From the NCBI RefSeq assembly GCF_014635725.1, contig NZ_BMDJ01000006.1:124001-188000 (forward strand): a DNA stretch of 64,000 bases, read 5' to 3'. Positions 26,631 to 34,629 of the stretch are shown in pieces. The translations under genes and the position numbers were made by a program. The notes below the pieces were generated by a model that did no database searches, was not told the origin of the DNA, and saw only the letters and a program-made list of their open reading frames with translations. The stretch is from Pedobacter mendelii. Its GTDB lineage: Bacteria; Bacteroidota; Bacteroidia; Sphingobacteriales; Sphingobacteriaceae. Numbering within the stretch: position 1 is the stretch's first letter; each line of letters begins with the position of its first letter.

Positions 26631-27476
26631 TTATAATTCGCTTGAATTAAATGTATCGCCTTGCTTGATATCCCCTGTTTCAAATCCTTTTTTGAACCAA
26701 TACATTCGCTGTTGAGATGTGCCGTGAGTAAAAGAGTCTGGTGTTACCTCTCCTGTTGCCTGCTTTTGTAATTTATCATCGCCAATGGCGTTTGCTGCGG
26801 TTAAAGCTTCTTGTAAATCACCTTCATCCAATTTTATTGTTCCTACTTTCTGAGCATTATGTGCCCATAAGCCAGCATAAAAATCTGCCTGTAGTTCTAA
26901 TTTAACTGATAAACGATTGTGTTCAGTTTCACTGACCTTTCCGCGTGCTTGCTGTAATTTATCAGAAATACCTAAAAGATTTTGAACATGATGACCTACT
27001 TCATGGGCCAAAACATAAGCCTGAGCGAAATCTCCAGCTGCGCCAAAACGATTTGCTAATTCATCGTAAAATGACAAATCGATATAAACTTTACGGTCAC
27101 CTGGACAATAAAACGGCCCAACATCAGCGCTGGCACTGCCACAAGCCGTTTGCACACCTTCTCTAAATAATCGAAGCGTTGGTTTTTCATACTCTTTGCT
27201 CATGCTTTGAAATTCTTCTTCCCAAACTTCATCCGTAGAATTTAAAATCTTCGACATTTGAATGCCTGCAGAATCTGTTGGAATTCCCCTGTTAACTTCA
27301 GTATCTTCATTAGTTGGCATTTGACCAACCAACCCGGTTAAATCTTTTCCAAAGAACAGACCTAACACTACGATTATTAAACCCACTCCTCCACCTAAAA
27401 CAGCCTTTCCACCCTTACTTCCTCTGCTGTCTTCAACATTTTCACTTCCTTTACCGAATATTTGCATTTTAGTCAA
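26631..27476 (-). CDS. YpfJ-family neutral zinc metallopeptidase
   Basis: This 281-residue protein has a single N-terminal membrane segment (VGLIIVVLGLFFG, about residues 30-43) and an extracytoplasmic catalytic domain with the zinc motif HEVGHHVQ (HExxH, about 157-161). Further family signatures are CGSASADVGPFYCPGD (about 112-127) and a downstream ELQADFYAGLW with the third-ligand Glu/Asp. It ends GTSQQRMYWFKKGFETG, also typical. The substrate is unknown in the whole family. A small double-glycine leader peptide gene lies just upstream on the same strand; a functional link is possible but unproven. Confidence 0.9.
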   Translation of the reverse strand: MTKMQIFGKGSENVEDSRGSKGGKAVLGGGVGLIIVVLGLFFGKDLTGLVGQMPTNEDTEVNRGIPTDSAGIQMSKILNSTDEVWEEEFQSMSKEYEKPTLRLFREGVQTACGSASADVGPFYCPGDRKVYIDLSFYDELANRFGAAGDFAQAYVLAHEVGHHVQNLLGISDKLQQARGKVSETEHNRLSVKLELQADFYAGLWAHNAQKVGTIKLDEGDLQEALTAANAIGDDKLQKQATGEVTPDSFTHGTSQQRMYWFKKGFETGDIKQGDTFNSSEL

Positions 27477-27581
27477 TTAATTAAAACATATTGAGATATC
27501 CTTCAACAAACTAAACAACATAAACGTTGCCTATTTTGTTATGGGGAAACACTTTTTTATTTATCCAATGAAAATAAGTAT

Positions 27582-27761
27582 CTACTTATGACTTCCGTCT
27601 CTATTTATCCAAGTAAATAGTGTATTGTTGAATTCATGCCCTGACCTATTGTCTTCAACATTGTCAGATCCAAATCCATTCCACCTCATTCCACCCATAA
27701 TTTTAGATTGTTCTTCTTTAGATAACTCTGTAATCTCATTTAAATTTTCAAATGTTTTCAT
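27582..27761 (-). CDS. 59-residue double-glycine leader peptide (bacteriocin- or signal-like)
   Basis: A short gene in an otherwise empty gap, translated codon by codon from ATG (27761-27759) to TAG (27584-27582). The leader, residues 1-24, ends LSKEEQSKIMGG. It matches the double-glycine leader consensus: Leu at -12, Ser at -11, Glu at -8, Ile at -4, Gly at -2 and -1. The predicted mature peptide (residues 25-59) is 35 residues, rich in Asn and Gly, has two Trp and no Cys, and is near neutral. Such leaders are cut and exported by peptidase-containing (C39) ABC transporters, none of which is in this window. The leader match is strong; the role (bacteriocin, signal or other) is unknown. Confidence 0.72.
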   Translation of the reverse strand: MKTFENLNEITELSKEEQSKIMGGMRWNGFGSDNVEDNRSGHEFNNTLFTWINRDGSHK

Positions 27762-27833
27762 AATTAAATTATTTAGTGATTAATATTACAATATACTAAG
27801 CTTTTTGCAAATGAAAAACATTTAAAATTATTC

Positions 27834-29342
27834 TTAGCTATTAAAAACGAGTATCGCATTTTCAATGCGCAATTTTGTTTCTTCCTTACCTAATAGCACA
27901 GCAATATCAAAAACACCAGGTCCAAATTTGCCACCAACAAGCATAATACGGAAAGGAAGCATAAGTTCGCCAGGCTTAAAACCTTTTTCTTCTGCTAATG
28001 CTTTAAATGCGACTTCAGCATCAATTGGGTTATCCAAGCTTAGGTTGTTTGCATAATCATGAAAAAATGTAGCCTTTTCTGCTGTCCATTTTGGTTTTAC
28101 AGAAGCAGAATCATATACCGATGGTGATGCAAAAAAGTAACTGCTTTGCATTACAAAATCTGGCAATAGTGTGCATCTATCTTTTATTAAATCGATAACT
28201 GTGTTTAACAATGCTTCGTCGCTAATTACAAAACCTGCCTTTTCCAGTTCATTTTTTACTTGTAATTGCAAACTATCAACTGATGATTGTTTTATCCATT
28301 CGTGGTTGTACCATTTTGCTTTTTCAAAATCGAATTTTGCTCCGGCTTTGCTTATTCTTTCAATCGAAAATTTTTCTTCCAATTCTGCAAGTGTAAAAAT
28401 TTCCTGCTCAGTTCCATCGTTCCAACCTAAAAGCGCAAGCATGTTAACAAAAGCTTCGGGCATAAAACCCATTTCCTTAAACCCATTTGTTATGTCTCCC
28501 GTTTTAGGGTCAGTCCAGTTCATTGCATAAACCGGGAAACCTAAACGGTCGCCATCGCGTTTGCTTAACTTTCCATGTCCATCTGGTTTCAAAATTAAAG
28601 GCAAGTGTGCCCAGGCAGGCATGTCAGCTTCCCAGCCTAAATATTTCCAAAGTAAAATATGAACTGGCGCAGATGGCAACCACTCTTCACCACGAAAAGC
28701 ATGAGTAATTTCCATTGCTTTATCATCAACCACAACGGCTAAATGATAGGTTGGCATGCCATCAGCTTTTAATAAAACCTTATCATCAACAATAGCAGTT
28801 TCAAAACTTACATCGCCACGAATTAAATCGTTAAAATGAACGTTTTCATTTTCTGGCACTTTAATACGAATTACATGAGGTATTTTTGCATTTAACAAAT
28901 CCTCAACTTCGCTTAAAGTTAAAGTAAGGGAATTACGCATTTGCATACGTGTTGCCTGGCCATATTGGAAGTTTGGAATTTCTTTCCGCTTTGCATCTAG
29001 ATCTTCAGGGGTATCAAAAGCATAATAAGCATAGCCATCGCTAACTAGTTGTTCAGCAAATTTTCTGTAACTCGGTTTACGTTCGCTTTGGCGGTACGGA
29101 CCGTAAGAACCCGGTTTACTCGGACTTTCATCGGGTGTTATACCGCACCAATCTAAACATTCGGCAATATATGCCTCTGCTCCTTCTACAAATCGATTTT
29201 GGTCTGTATCCTCAACACGTAAAACAAAGGTTCCATTGTTTTTTTTAGCAAACAAATAATTAAATAAAGCCGTGCGAACACCACCTAAATGCAAGCCGCC
29301 TGTTGGGCTTGGTGCAAATCTTACTCTAACTTTTTTATCCAT
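27834..29342 (-). CDS. gltX: Glutamyl-tRNA synthetase
   Basis: This class I aminoacyl-tRNA synthetase charges tRNA-Glu. It has 502 residues from the ATG at 29342, giving the standard start MDKKVRVRFAPSPTG. An in-frame ATG 21 bp upstream would add an atypical heptapeptide. The HIGH-type motif is HLGGVRTALF (about residues 15-18) and the KMSKS-type motif is KLSKRDGDRLGF (about 257-261). The C-terminal anticodon-binding region is helical as usual. The four-Cys zinc site of the long forms is not apparent. It is monocistronic and divergent from the histidine kinase operon. Confidence 0.96.
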   Translation of the reverse strand: MDKKVRVRFAPSPTGGLHLGGVRTALFNYLFAKKNNGTFVLRVEDTDQNRFVEGAEAYIAECLDWCGITPDESPSKPGSYGPYRQSERKPSYRKFAEQLVSDGYAYYAFDTPEDLDAKRKEIPNFQYGQATRMQMRNSLTLTLSEVEDLLNAKIPHVIRIKVPENENVHFNDLIRGDVSFETAIVDDKVLLKADGMPTYHLAVVVDDKAMEITHAFRGEEWLPSAPVHILLWKYLGWEADMPAWAHLPLILKPDGHGKLSKRDGDRLGFPVYAMNWTDPKTGDITNGFKEMGFMPEAFVNMLALLGWNDGTEQEIFTLAELEEKFSIERISKAGAKFDFEKAKWYNHEWIKQSSVDSLQLQVKNELEKAGFVISDEALLNTVIDLIKDRCTLLPDFVMQSSYFFASPSVYDSASVKPKWTAEKATFFHDYANNLSLDNPIDAEVAFKALAEEKGFKPGELMLPFRIMLVGGKFGPGVFDIAVLLGKEETKLRIENAILVFNS

Positions 29343-29413
29343 GGTTGGTTTGTTAAGCGGCAAGCGTTTGGCTCAAGGCACATTGAATACCTATTGCCAT
29401 GCGCAAAACGCCA

Positions 29414-29421
29414 CAAAGATA
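29414..29421 (-). promoter_or_regulatory. -7 element of gltX
   Basis: TATCTTTG on the minus strand exactly fits TAnnTTTG and lies 71 bp upstream of the gltX ATG. A -33 element is not obvious. It is the only good candidate in the divergent gap. Confidence 0.55.
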
Positions 29422-29558
29422 TATTTTTCATTCATTTATATTTGTTTCATCAGTGATGAAGCTATTATCCTTTCATAAATTATTGCCTTACGGTTTTGAA
29501 AAAGCATAATGGTTTTATGTTTTTTCCGTTTTGTTATTGTAATTTGCCTTCCCAAAGC

Positions 29559-30764
29559 ATGAATCCATACGAAAAGAAACGCCGCTGGAAATTTTTCCTT
29601 CTCATTTTTGCCATCCTAATTGGCATTGCTTCAGTGTTTTACACAGATTCCTTTGTAAAAAAAATGCAGCGTGAAGAGGCAAATCAGTTTCAATTGTGGG
29701 TAAAAATTACAGAGCGATCAATGCTTTTAATGGATAATGAAAATCTTAATAGCATCGTAGATGATGTTAGGGAAAATACTAAGATGCCTGTTATTGTTAC
29801 CAATTCTGATGGAACAATTCTCTCTTCCATTGGCTTGGATAGCACCAAAACCTGGTATCCGGATAATGAAAAACTTGTTTATGATAGCCTCTATTTTGTT
29901 AAAGAGCTTTCAAAAATGAAAGCACAGCATAAACCTATAGCAATGAATATTTTTGGCGACAAAAAAATAGCCTACTATAAAGATTCATTTATCCTTACCC
30001 AACTTCGTTATTTTCCTTACATTCAAATGGGTGTTATTTTTCTATTCCTTCTAACTGCTTATGCGGCATTTAGTTCGGCAAGGCGAGATGAACAAGATCA
30101 TGTTTGGGTAGGCTTGGCTAAAGAAACAGCTCATCAGCTTGGTACACCAATATCTTCTTTAATGGCTTGGGTAGAACTCATGAAATCTAAGTTCGACGCT
30201 GAAGACGACCCATTAATTGCCGAAATGGAAAATGATATTAAACGCCTGGAAATTATAACCGATCGGTTTTCTAAAATTGGTTCAAAACCGATATTAGAAG
30301 ATCATGTGGTGTATATGGTTATCAGCAATTTTATCGATTACTTTAAAGTAAGAACATCAGATAAAGTTAAATTTACAATTACTGGCGATGAACAAGTAAG
30401 GGCAATGCTTAATGTGCCATTGTTTGATTGGGTTACTGAAAACTTACTTAAAAATGCTGCAAATGCAATCGAAAATGAAGGCTCAATTTCGATTAATATT
30501 ATCGAAAACTTGGCCAAAGAACAGGTTTTTATAGATGTTACCGATAGCGGAAAAGGCATTCCAAGATCAAAGTTCGATGCTGTTTTTCAGCCAGGGTATA
30601 CAACCAGAAAACGTGGCTGGGGGCTTGGTTTATCGTTAACCAAACGAATCGTAGAAAATTACCACAGCGGCGAAATTTTTGTAAAAGATTCAGAATTAGG
30701 AAAAGGAACAACATTTAGAATTATATTAAAAAGTAGTTTAACTTATGAACCCACCACAGCCTAA
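29559..30764 (+). CDS. Membrane sensor histidine kinase
   Basis: This 401-residue inner-membrane kinase starts at the ATG at 29559. The frame upstream to 29496 would add 21 residues with no family likeness. The order is TM1 (about 12-30), a short periplasmic domain (about 32-150), TM2 (YFPYIQMGVIFLFLLTAYAA, about 150-170), an H-box region (KETAHQLGTPISSLMAW, phospho-His about 184) and the ATPase domain (NLLKNAANAIENEG, VTDSGKGIPR, RGWGLGLSLTKRI). It has no HAMP domain. No cognate regulator is adjacent. The DinB and thioesterase genes overlap its end and each other, so they form an operon. The signal sensed is unknown. Confidence 0.92.
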   Translation: MNPYEKKRRWKFFLLIFAILIGIASVFYTDSFVKKMQREEANQFQLWVKITERSMLLMDNENLNSIVDDVRENTKMPVIVTNSDGTILSSIGLDSTKTWYPDNEKLVYDSLYFVKELSKMKAQHKPIAMNIFGDKKIAYYKDSFILTQLRYFPYIQMGVIFLFLLTAYAAFSSARRDEQDHVWVGLAKETAHQLGTPISSLMAWVELMKSKFDAEDDPLIAEMENDIKRLEIITDRFSKIGSKPILEDHVVYMVISNFIDYFKVRTSDKVKFTITGDEQVRAMLNVPLFDWVTENLLKNAANAIENEGSISINIIENLAKEQVFIDVTDSGKGIPRSKFDAVFQPGYTTRKRGWGLGLSLTKRIVENYHSGEIFVKDSELGKGTTFRIILKSSLTYEPTTA

Positions 30765-31254
30765 CGATTATCCTGAATGGGGAGAAACCTATATCAGCAA
30801 GGTTGATAAAGATATTTTTCAGGTTTTGGAAGAACAGGTTTTTTCCATCCCCATTTTATTTCAATCGAATGCTGATAAAGAAAACTTTGCATATGCAGCT
30901 GGAAAATGGACATTGAAAGAAATGCTTGGCCATATTATAGATTGCGAGCGTATTTTTGTTTATCGAATGACCTGTTTTGCCAGAAATGAACAACAACATT
31001 TACCTGGTTTTGAAGAAGATGATTATGTTACAAATGCGCATTTTAGTGAGCGAAATTACGACGATATGATTGAAGAGTTTGCAGCACTACGAAAGTCTAA
31101 TCTTTATTTTTTTAAAAGTTTAAATGAAATAGAATTAAACAGAAAAGGTGTTGCTTCTGGTAGAGCGATAACCGTTAAATCTATTTTATTTATTGCAGCA
31201 GGACACATTGCCCACCATGTTGGGGTACTTAAAGAGCGTTATTATGTGGTTTAA
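30745..31254 (+). CDS. DinB-superfamily protein
   Basis: This 169-residue four-helix protein of the DinB/YfiT superfamily is probably metal-dependent. Metal-ligand His are in MLGHIIDCERIF (first helix pair) and AGHIAHHVGVLKERY (C-terminal). It is a second, distinct member of the superfamily besides the one at 14202. Relatives act as thiol transferases or are of unknown function. It overlaps the histidine kinase gene by 20 bp and the thioesterase gene by 11 bp, so translation of the three is likely coupled. Confidence 0.87.
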   Translation: MNPPQPNDYPEWGETYISKVDKDIFQVLEEQVFSIPILFQSNADKENFAYAAGKWTLKEMLGHIIDCERIFVYRMTCFARNEQQHLPGFEEDDYVTNAHFSERNYDDMIEEFAALRKSNLYFFKSLNEIELNRKGVASGRAITVKSILFIAAGHIAHHVGVLKERYYVV

Positions 31255-31666
31255 AAATTTTACTGTAGAGGAGTTAAACAATCGCCCTAAAAACCATATT
31301 GGTGCATTGCTGGACATAAAATTTACGGAAATTGGTGAAGATTTTATTATCGGCACCATGCCAGTTGATGAACGAACGCACCAGCCTGCAGGCATACTAC
31401 ATGGCGGTGCTTCGGTTGTACTAGCCGAGACATTGGGTAGTATAGCTTCATATATGTGCATCGACCCTGAAAAATACGTTGCCGTTGGTTTAGAGGTAAA
31501 TGCAAATCACCTTCGCCCGGTAAAAAGCGGTTTGGTTAAAGGCATTTGCCAAGTAATTCATCGTGGTGCCAAAACCCATATTTGGGATATAAAAATTTAC
31601 GATGAACGTGGCAAAATGAGTTGTATTAGTCGGCTAACGGTTGCTGTTATCAACAAACCACAATAA
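31244..31666 (+). CDS. Hotdog-fold acyl-CoA thioesterase (PaaI/MenI-like)
   Basis: This 140-residue protein starts at the ATG at 31244, giving MWFKNFTVEELNNRPKNHIG, which is the normal N-terminus. The hotdog-fold signature GILHGGASVVLAETLGS carries the catalytic-type Glu in the AETLGS segment. Relatives hydrolyse aryl or acyl-CoA esters (hydroxyphenylacetyl-CoA, 1,4-dihydroxy-2-naphthoyl-CoA). In a menaquinone-using bacterium a MenI role is plausible but not shown by context. It overlaps the DinB gene and ends before a strong bidirectional terminator. Confidence 0.9.
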   Translation: MWFKNFTVEELNNRPKNHIGALLDIKFTEIGEDFIIGTMPVDERTHQPAGILHGGASVVLAETLGSIASYMCIDPEKYVAVGLEVNANHLRPVKSGLVKGICQVIHRGAKTHIWDIKIYDERGKMSCISRLTVAVINKPQ

Positions 31667-31681
31667 TATTATAGGTAAAAG

Positions 31682-31725
31682 CTTGCGAAATCTTTAAATA
31701 GATAATCATTTAAAGATTTCGCAAG
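31682..31725. terminator. Bidirectional terminator between convergent genes
   Basis: A perfect 18-bp inverted repeat (31682-31699 / 31708-31725; arm begins CTTGCGAAATC) has an 8-nt loop. It lies between the thioesterase (plus) and the DUF6249 gene (minus) and can end both transcripts. Confidence 0.8.
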
Positions 31726-31736
31726 TTGTTAAATCT

Positions 31737-32090
31737 CTACTTATCAATTGCTTTCTTTTCGATTATGAATGAGGTGATTAAACCCAATCCGCCAAAAATG
31801 CCAAGACAACCAAAATAAACCGCAGCTGCCTGGCCTTCTTCTGAGTGTGTCATATTTTGTCCGAAAACACCTCTAACGGTAAACAAAGCAACCAGCAAAC
31901 CAATACCTAAACCTACCAATAGTAAGCCGAATTTTAAACTTAAATATGGCCTTGGTGCCGATTTACCGATACCCGGATCTATACCGCGTTCTATCATTGC
32001 CATTTTTTCTTTATTTGATAAATAGCGTATTCCAAATACCATTGCGAATGTGCCCAAGAAGATAGAGATTGGGACTAATATTGCTTCCAT
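31737..32090 (-). CDS. DUF6249-type small membrane protein
   Basis: This 117-residue inner-membrane protein has about three hydrophobic segments (LVPISIFLGTFAMVFGI; FGLLLVGLGIGLLVALF; YFGCLGIFGGLGLITSF). A cytoplasmic loop, KEKMAMIERGIDPG, is the hallmark I associate with DUF6249. The function is unknown. In Bacteroidota such genes often sit near an ECF sigma/anti-sigma pair; one lies 1 kb away here, on the other strand, with the SMR gene between. Confidence 0.8.
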   Translation of the reverse strand: MEAILVPISIFLGTFAMVFGIRYLSNKEKMAMIERGIDPGIGKSAPRPYLSLKFGLLLVGLGIGLLVALFTVRGVFGQNMTHSEEGQAAAVYFGCLGIFGGLGLITSFIIEKKAIDK

Positions 32091-32154
32091 GATTATAATT
32101 TTTTAATATTTAAATTTTTTAATTGTGTTGAACCGTGTTCTGTGTATTATGACT

Positions 32155-32173
32155 ACCTGATTTTAAATCAGGT
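32155..32173. repeat. 19-nt palindrome upstream of the SMR gene
   Basis: ACCTGATTT-T-AAATCAGGT is a perfect palindrome in the gap between two divergent genes. It could be an operator or a remnant of a dispersed element. No guanidine-riboswitch signature was found around it. Confidence 0.4.
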
Positions 32174-32307
32174 TACAGCACATGTAGAAATAATTTTAAA
32201 TCGGGCTTTATGTAGATTTAAGAAATCTGAGGCTTTTAAAGCAATTTCGATAATTTTATAAATGGCTGTGGTGAATTTTATAGGCGAACCTTTTTTAACT
32301 TTACCGC

Positions 32308-32628
32308 ATGAGTTGGATTATATTAATTATAGCAGGGCTTTTTGAGGTTGGCTTTACCACTTGCCTGAAACTTTCTAATAACTTTAGCAACTTAAAATGG
32401 AGCGTGGCTTTCTTTATTTGCATTACTTTAAGCTTTTCGTTACTAAATAAAGCTACGCAAATCTTGCCAATGGGTACAGCTTATGCCGTGTGGACCGGCA
32501 TTGGTGCCGTTGGAACCGTAATTATAGGTATTGTATATTTCAACGAACCTGCCACATTTTGGCGCATATTTTTTATTTGCACCCTGATTGGTTCTATTGC
32601 TGGGTTAAAATTTTTCGCATCGCATTAG
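32308..32628 (+). CDS. Small multidrug resistance (SMR) family transporter, SugE/Gdx-like
   Basis: This 106-residue inner-membrane protein has four predicted helices. The essential proton/substrate Glu is in LFEVGFTTCLK (residue 13). The family block MGTAYAVWTGIGAVGTVIIG is present (about residues 57-76). SMR proteins work as antiparallel dimers that exchange H+ for quaternary ammonium cations or guanidinium. A Gdx (guanidinium) assignment is more likely than QacE because it is a single gene, but sequence alone does not decide. A -7-like TAACTTTA ends 4 bp before the ATG, suggesting a very short or absent leader. Confidence 0.87.
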   Translation: MSWIILIIAGLFEVGFTTCLKLSNNFSNLKWSVAFFICITLSFSLLNKATQILPMGTAYAVWTGIGAVGTVIIGIVYFNEPATFWRIFFICTLIGSIAGLKFFASH

Positions 32629-33152
32629 CATTAAAGTTTTAAGCAAATTTATTTTGAAGCGTAAAAAATAATTTCAAATTGGCTTAAAATACGCTAAGAG
32701 GTTTATAAATTTTTTTTCAGCAGCGCAAGGCTTGTGCAAGAAAATGAATTTTGTTCCCGTTTTGCCCTTTACTCCGCTAGCAGCCGAAAAGGCTGCTGCT
32801 CCGTGTTCGCTTCAACCGGGGCTAATTTGCAAGTGTCGTGTTCCATTTTAACGGTTTGCATGGTGCACAATCCTTTATTTGTAAACCTGATTGAAGTGGA
32901 AAGCCCCAATTTTTCATTGGGCTTGAAACGAAAAGCAGGGCTGCAGACCGCTAAAAGCACTGCCCATTAATTTCCAAATAATTCAAACAATTATAAATTA
33001 TATAGATTAAAATTAAATCTTCTCAACTAGCGACAAAGATTTTCGGCTACGCCTAAAATGACTATCAATTTTTATATTGCCGTTTAGGTAAATTCGCTTA
33101 ATTTAAAATTGATTGTAACCTATATCTCTTTAAGGTAGTCTTAGCATTAAGT
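32629..33152. other. 524-bp intergenic region with repeat-like, GC-richer segment
   Basis: No gene is supported. Between about 32710 and 32965 the DNA is GC-richer than its surroundings and contains an AGCAGCC-gaaaa-GGCTGCT hairpin near 32781. Open frames exist on both strands here (for example 32734-32970), but they are Cys/Ser-rich with no family likeness. Similar wording (gcggggctgct, tccgtattcgc) recurs at about 59550-59590 and 52250, suggesting a dispersed intergenic element. Confidence 0.5.
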
Positions 33153-33734
33153 ATGAAGCAAGAATTACCAGATTTAGAGCTGATCCAAAATGTATTAACC
33201 GGCGATACCGGGCAATATGCTTTGCTGGTAAAACGCCATCAGCGCTTTGTTTTTACACTTGCTTTAAGGTTTGCCAAAAACCGGGAAGACGCAGAAGAAA
33301 TTGCACAAGATTGTTTTGTTAAAGCATATAAGGCACTAGGAACTTTTAAACAAACTGCAAAATTTAGCACTTGGTTATACACGATTACTTATACAACGGC
33401 AATGACTTTCTTGCGTAAAAAGCGTTTAGATACTTCATCAATTAGTGATGAAGAAACATTTTTACAATTGGAAAATCATACATCGGCTTTCAATGCAAAT
33501 ATTTATGAGCAACAAAATGGTCATTCTTTTTTAAATGAAGCCATTACCCATTTAATGCCTGACGATGCTGCTATTATAACCATGTTTTATAAAGGCGAGC
33601 AAAGTTTAGAAGAAATTGGTGTTGCATTAAATATGGAGCCGAATACGATAAAAGTAAAATTGCATCGTGCCCGACAAAGGCTTAAAGAAAAATTACAATA
33701 TTTGTTAAAAGATGAAGTAAAGGATTTACTATGA
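33153..33734 (+). CDS. ECF-type RNA polymerase sigma factor
   Basis: This 193-residue protein has sigma-70 region 2 (about residues 22-88; DAEEIAQDCFVKAYKAL, FSTWLYTITYTTA) and region 4 (about 125-180; DDAAIITMFYKGEQSLEEIG, then EPNTIKVKLHRARQRLKE as the -35 reading helix). It has no regions 1.1 or 3, as expected of the ECF group. The next gene overlaps it by 4 bp and encodes a membrane protein, presumably its anti-sigma factor. It probably answers cell-envelope stress. The promoter sequence it recognises is unknown. Confidence 0.94.
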   Translation: MKQELPDLELIQNVLTGDTGQYALLVKRHQRFVFTLALRFAKNREDAEEIAQDCFVKAYKALGTFKQTAKFSTWLYTITYTTAMTFLRKKRLDTSSISDEETFLQLENHTSAFNANIYEQQNGHSFLNEAITHLMPDDAAIITMFYKGEQSLEEIGVALNMEPNTIKVKLHRARQRLKEKLQYLLKDEVKDLL

Positions 33735-34216
33735 ATACAATAGAGCAACAACTTTGGGATTATATTGATGGAAATTTAAATGAAACCCAAAGAAAAAACA
33801 TCGAAGAAAAAATTGAAAAAGATGCTGAAGTTAAATTGCAATATGAAGAATTGTTAAATTTAAATTCTGTGTTTAGCGAGATGGAAATTGATGAACCTTC
33901 AATGTCTTTCACCAGAAATGTAATGGATAGCGTTACATTAGAGCCGGCACCAGTTTCGTTAAAAACCAAAGTTGATAACCGAATTATTTATGGTATTGGT
34001 GGTTTTTTCGTAGCTTCTTTACTGGCACTTTTGAGCTATGTGTTTTATAATTCTACTTTTATTATGCCAGATTTTAGCAGATATATGTCGGTTAGCTTTG
34101 AGATTGATAAGGTTATAACACCAACCAGTTTGTATATCTTTTTAGGAATAGATTTGGTTTTGGGATTGATTTATATAGATTATTTCCTGCGAAAAAAACT
34201 CAATCATAATAAATAA
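33731..34216 (+). CDS. Presumed membrane anti-sigma factor
   Basis: This 161-residue protein begins with a cytoplasmic helical region (QQLWDYIDGNLNETQRKNIEEKI) that resembles the anti-sigma N-terminus but lacks the Cys/His zinc motif. Two hydrophobic segments follow (about residues 88-108 and 132-153). The 4-bp ATGA overlap with the sigma gene points to coupled expression and partnership. The assignment rests on context and topology. The extracytoplasmic loop between the helices is short, about 20 residues, so it may need a partner to sense signals. Confidence 0.8.
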   Translation: MNTIEQQLWDYIDGNLNETQRKNIEEKIEKDAEVKLQYEELLNLNSVFSEMEIDEPSMSFTRNVMDSVTLEPAPVSLKTKVDNRIIYGIGGFFVASLLALLSYVFYNSTFIMPDFSRYMSVSFEIDKVITPTSLYIFLGIDLVLGLIYIDYFLRKKLNHNK

Positions 34217-34286
34217 CAAAAGGTTTGGCATTTTAAGACTATACTATCTGTTCGATGTGGATAGTTTTAAAAATTTTAGACATAAA

Positions 34287-34316
34287 AAAGCCCCGATGTT
34301 CGACCGGGGCTTTGTT
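34287..34316. terminator. Bidirectional terminator, sigma operon / cold-shock gene
   Basis: A perfect 9-bp GC-rich stem, AAAGCCCCG / CGGGGCTTT, with a 9-nt loop is preceded by A6 and followed by TTTGTTG. It sits between convergent transcription units. Confidence 0.88.
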
Positions 34317-34333
34317 GTAAATATGATAGTTAA

Positions 34334-34525
34334 TTAAATTACTTTCACATTAACGGCATTTAAGCCTTTTTTACCGTTAGCAACTTCGTACTGTACTTTG
34401 TCGTTTTCACGGATTTCGTCGATAAGACCTGTTGAATGAACAAAAATTTCGCTGTCTCCGTTTGCAGGGACGATAAAGCCAAAACCTTTAGTTACATTGA
34501 AGAATTTTACTGTGCCTTCTTGCAT
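34334..34525 (-). CDS. Cold-shock domain protein (CspA family)
   Basis: This 63-residue single cold-shock (OB-fold) domain protein starts MQEGTVKFFNVTKGFGFI. RNP1-like KGFGFI and RNP2-like EIFVHST are intact. The frame is open 69 bp further upstream, but a promoter at 34552-34580 lies in that part, so translation starts at 34525. It binds single-stranded RNA or DNA and melts RNA structures, either in cold or constitutively. It is monocistronic with its own terminator. Confidence 0.95.
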   Translation of the reverse strand: MQEGTVKFFNVTKGFGFIVPANGDSEIFVHSTGLIDEIRENDKVQYEVANGKKGLNAVNVKVI

Positions 34526-34551
34526 TGTATTAAATATTAAAATTAAGTCTG

Positions 34552-34580
34552 CAAGGTAAGTTTTAATTTTTAAAATCAAA
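34552..34580 (-). promoter_or_regulatory. Promoter of the cold-shock gene
   Basis: On the minus strand TTTG (34577-34580) is followed after 18 bp by TACCTTG (34552-34558), one T short of the perfect TAnnTTTG. The leader would be about 20-25 nt, unlike the long 5' UTRs of enteric cspA. Confidence 0.6.
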
Positions 34581-34629
34581 ATAAATTTTAACATTTTTTT
34601 AACGTTAAAATTTTGTAAATATCAGATTA

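Noticed and set aside
32091..32307. Possible guanidine riboswitch before the SMR transporter
   Set aside because: The expected conserved guanidine-I motifs were not found. Only a 19-nt palindrome and a -7-like element are visible.
32734..32970. Open frame in the intergenic gap before the ECF sigma gene
   Set aside because: Open frames exist on both strands at once, composition is Cys/Ser-rich, and the DNA is a repeat-like hairpin segment. No start signal or similarity to a protein family.
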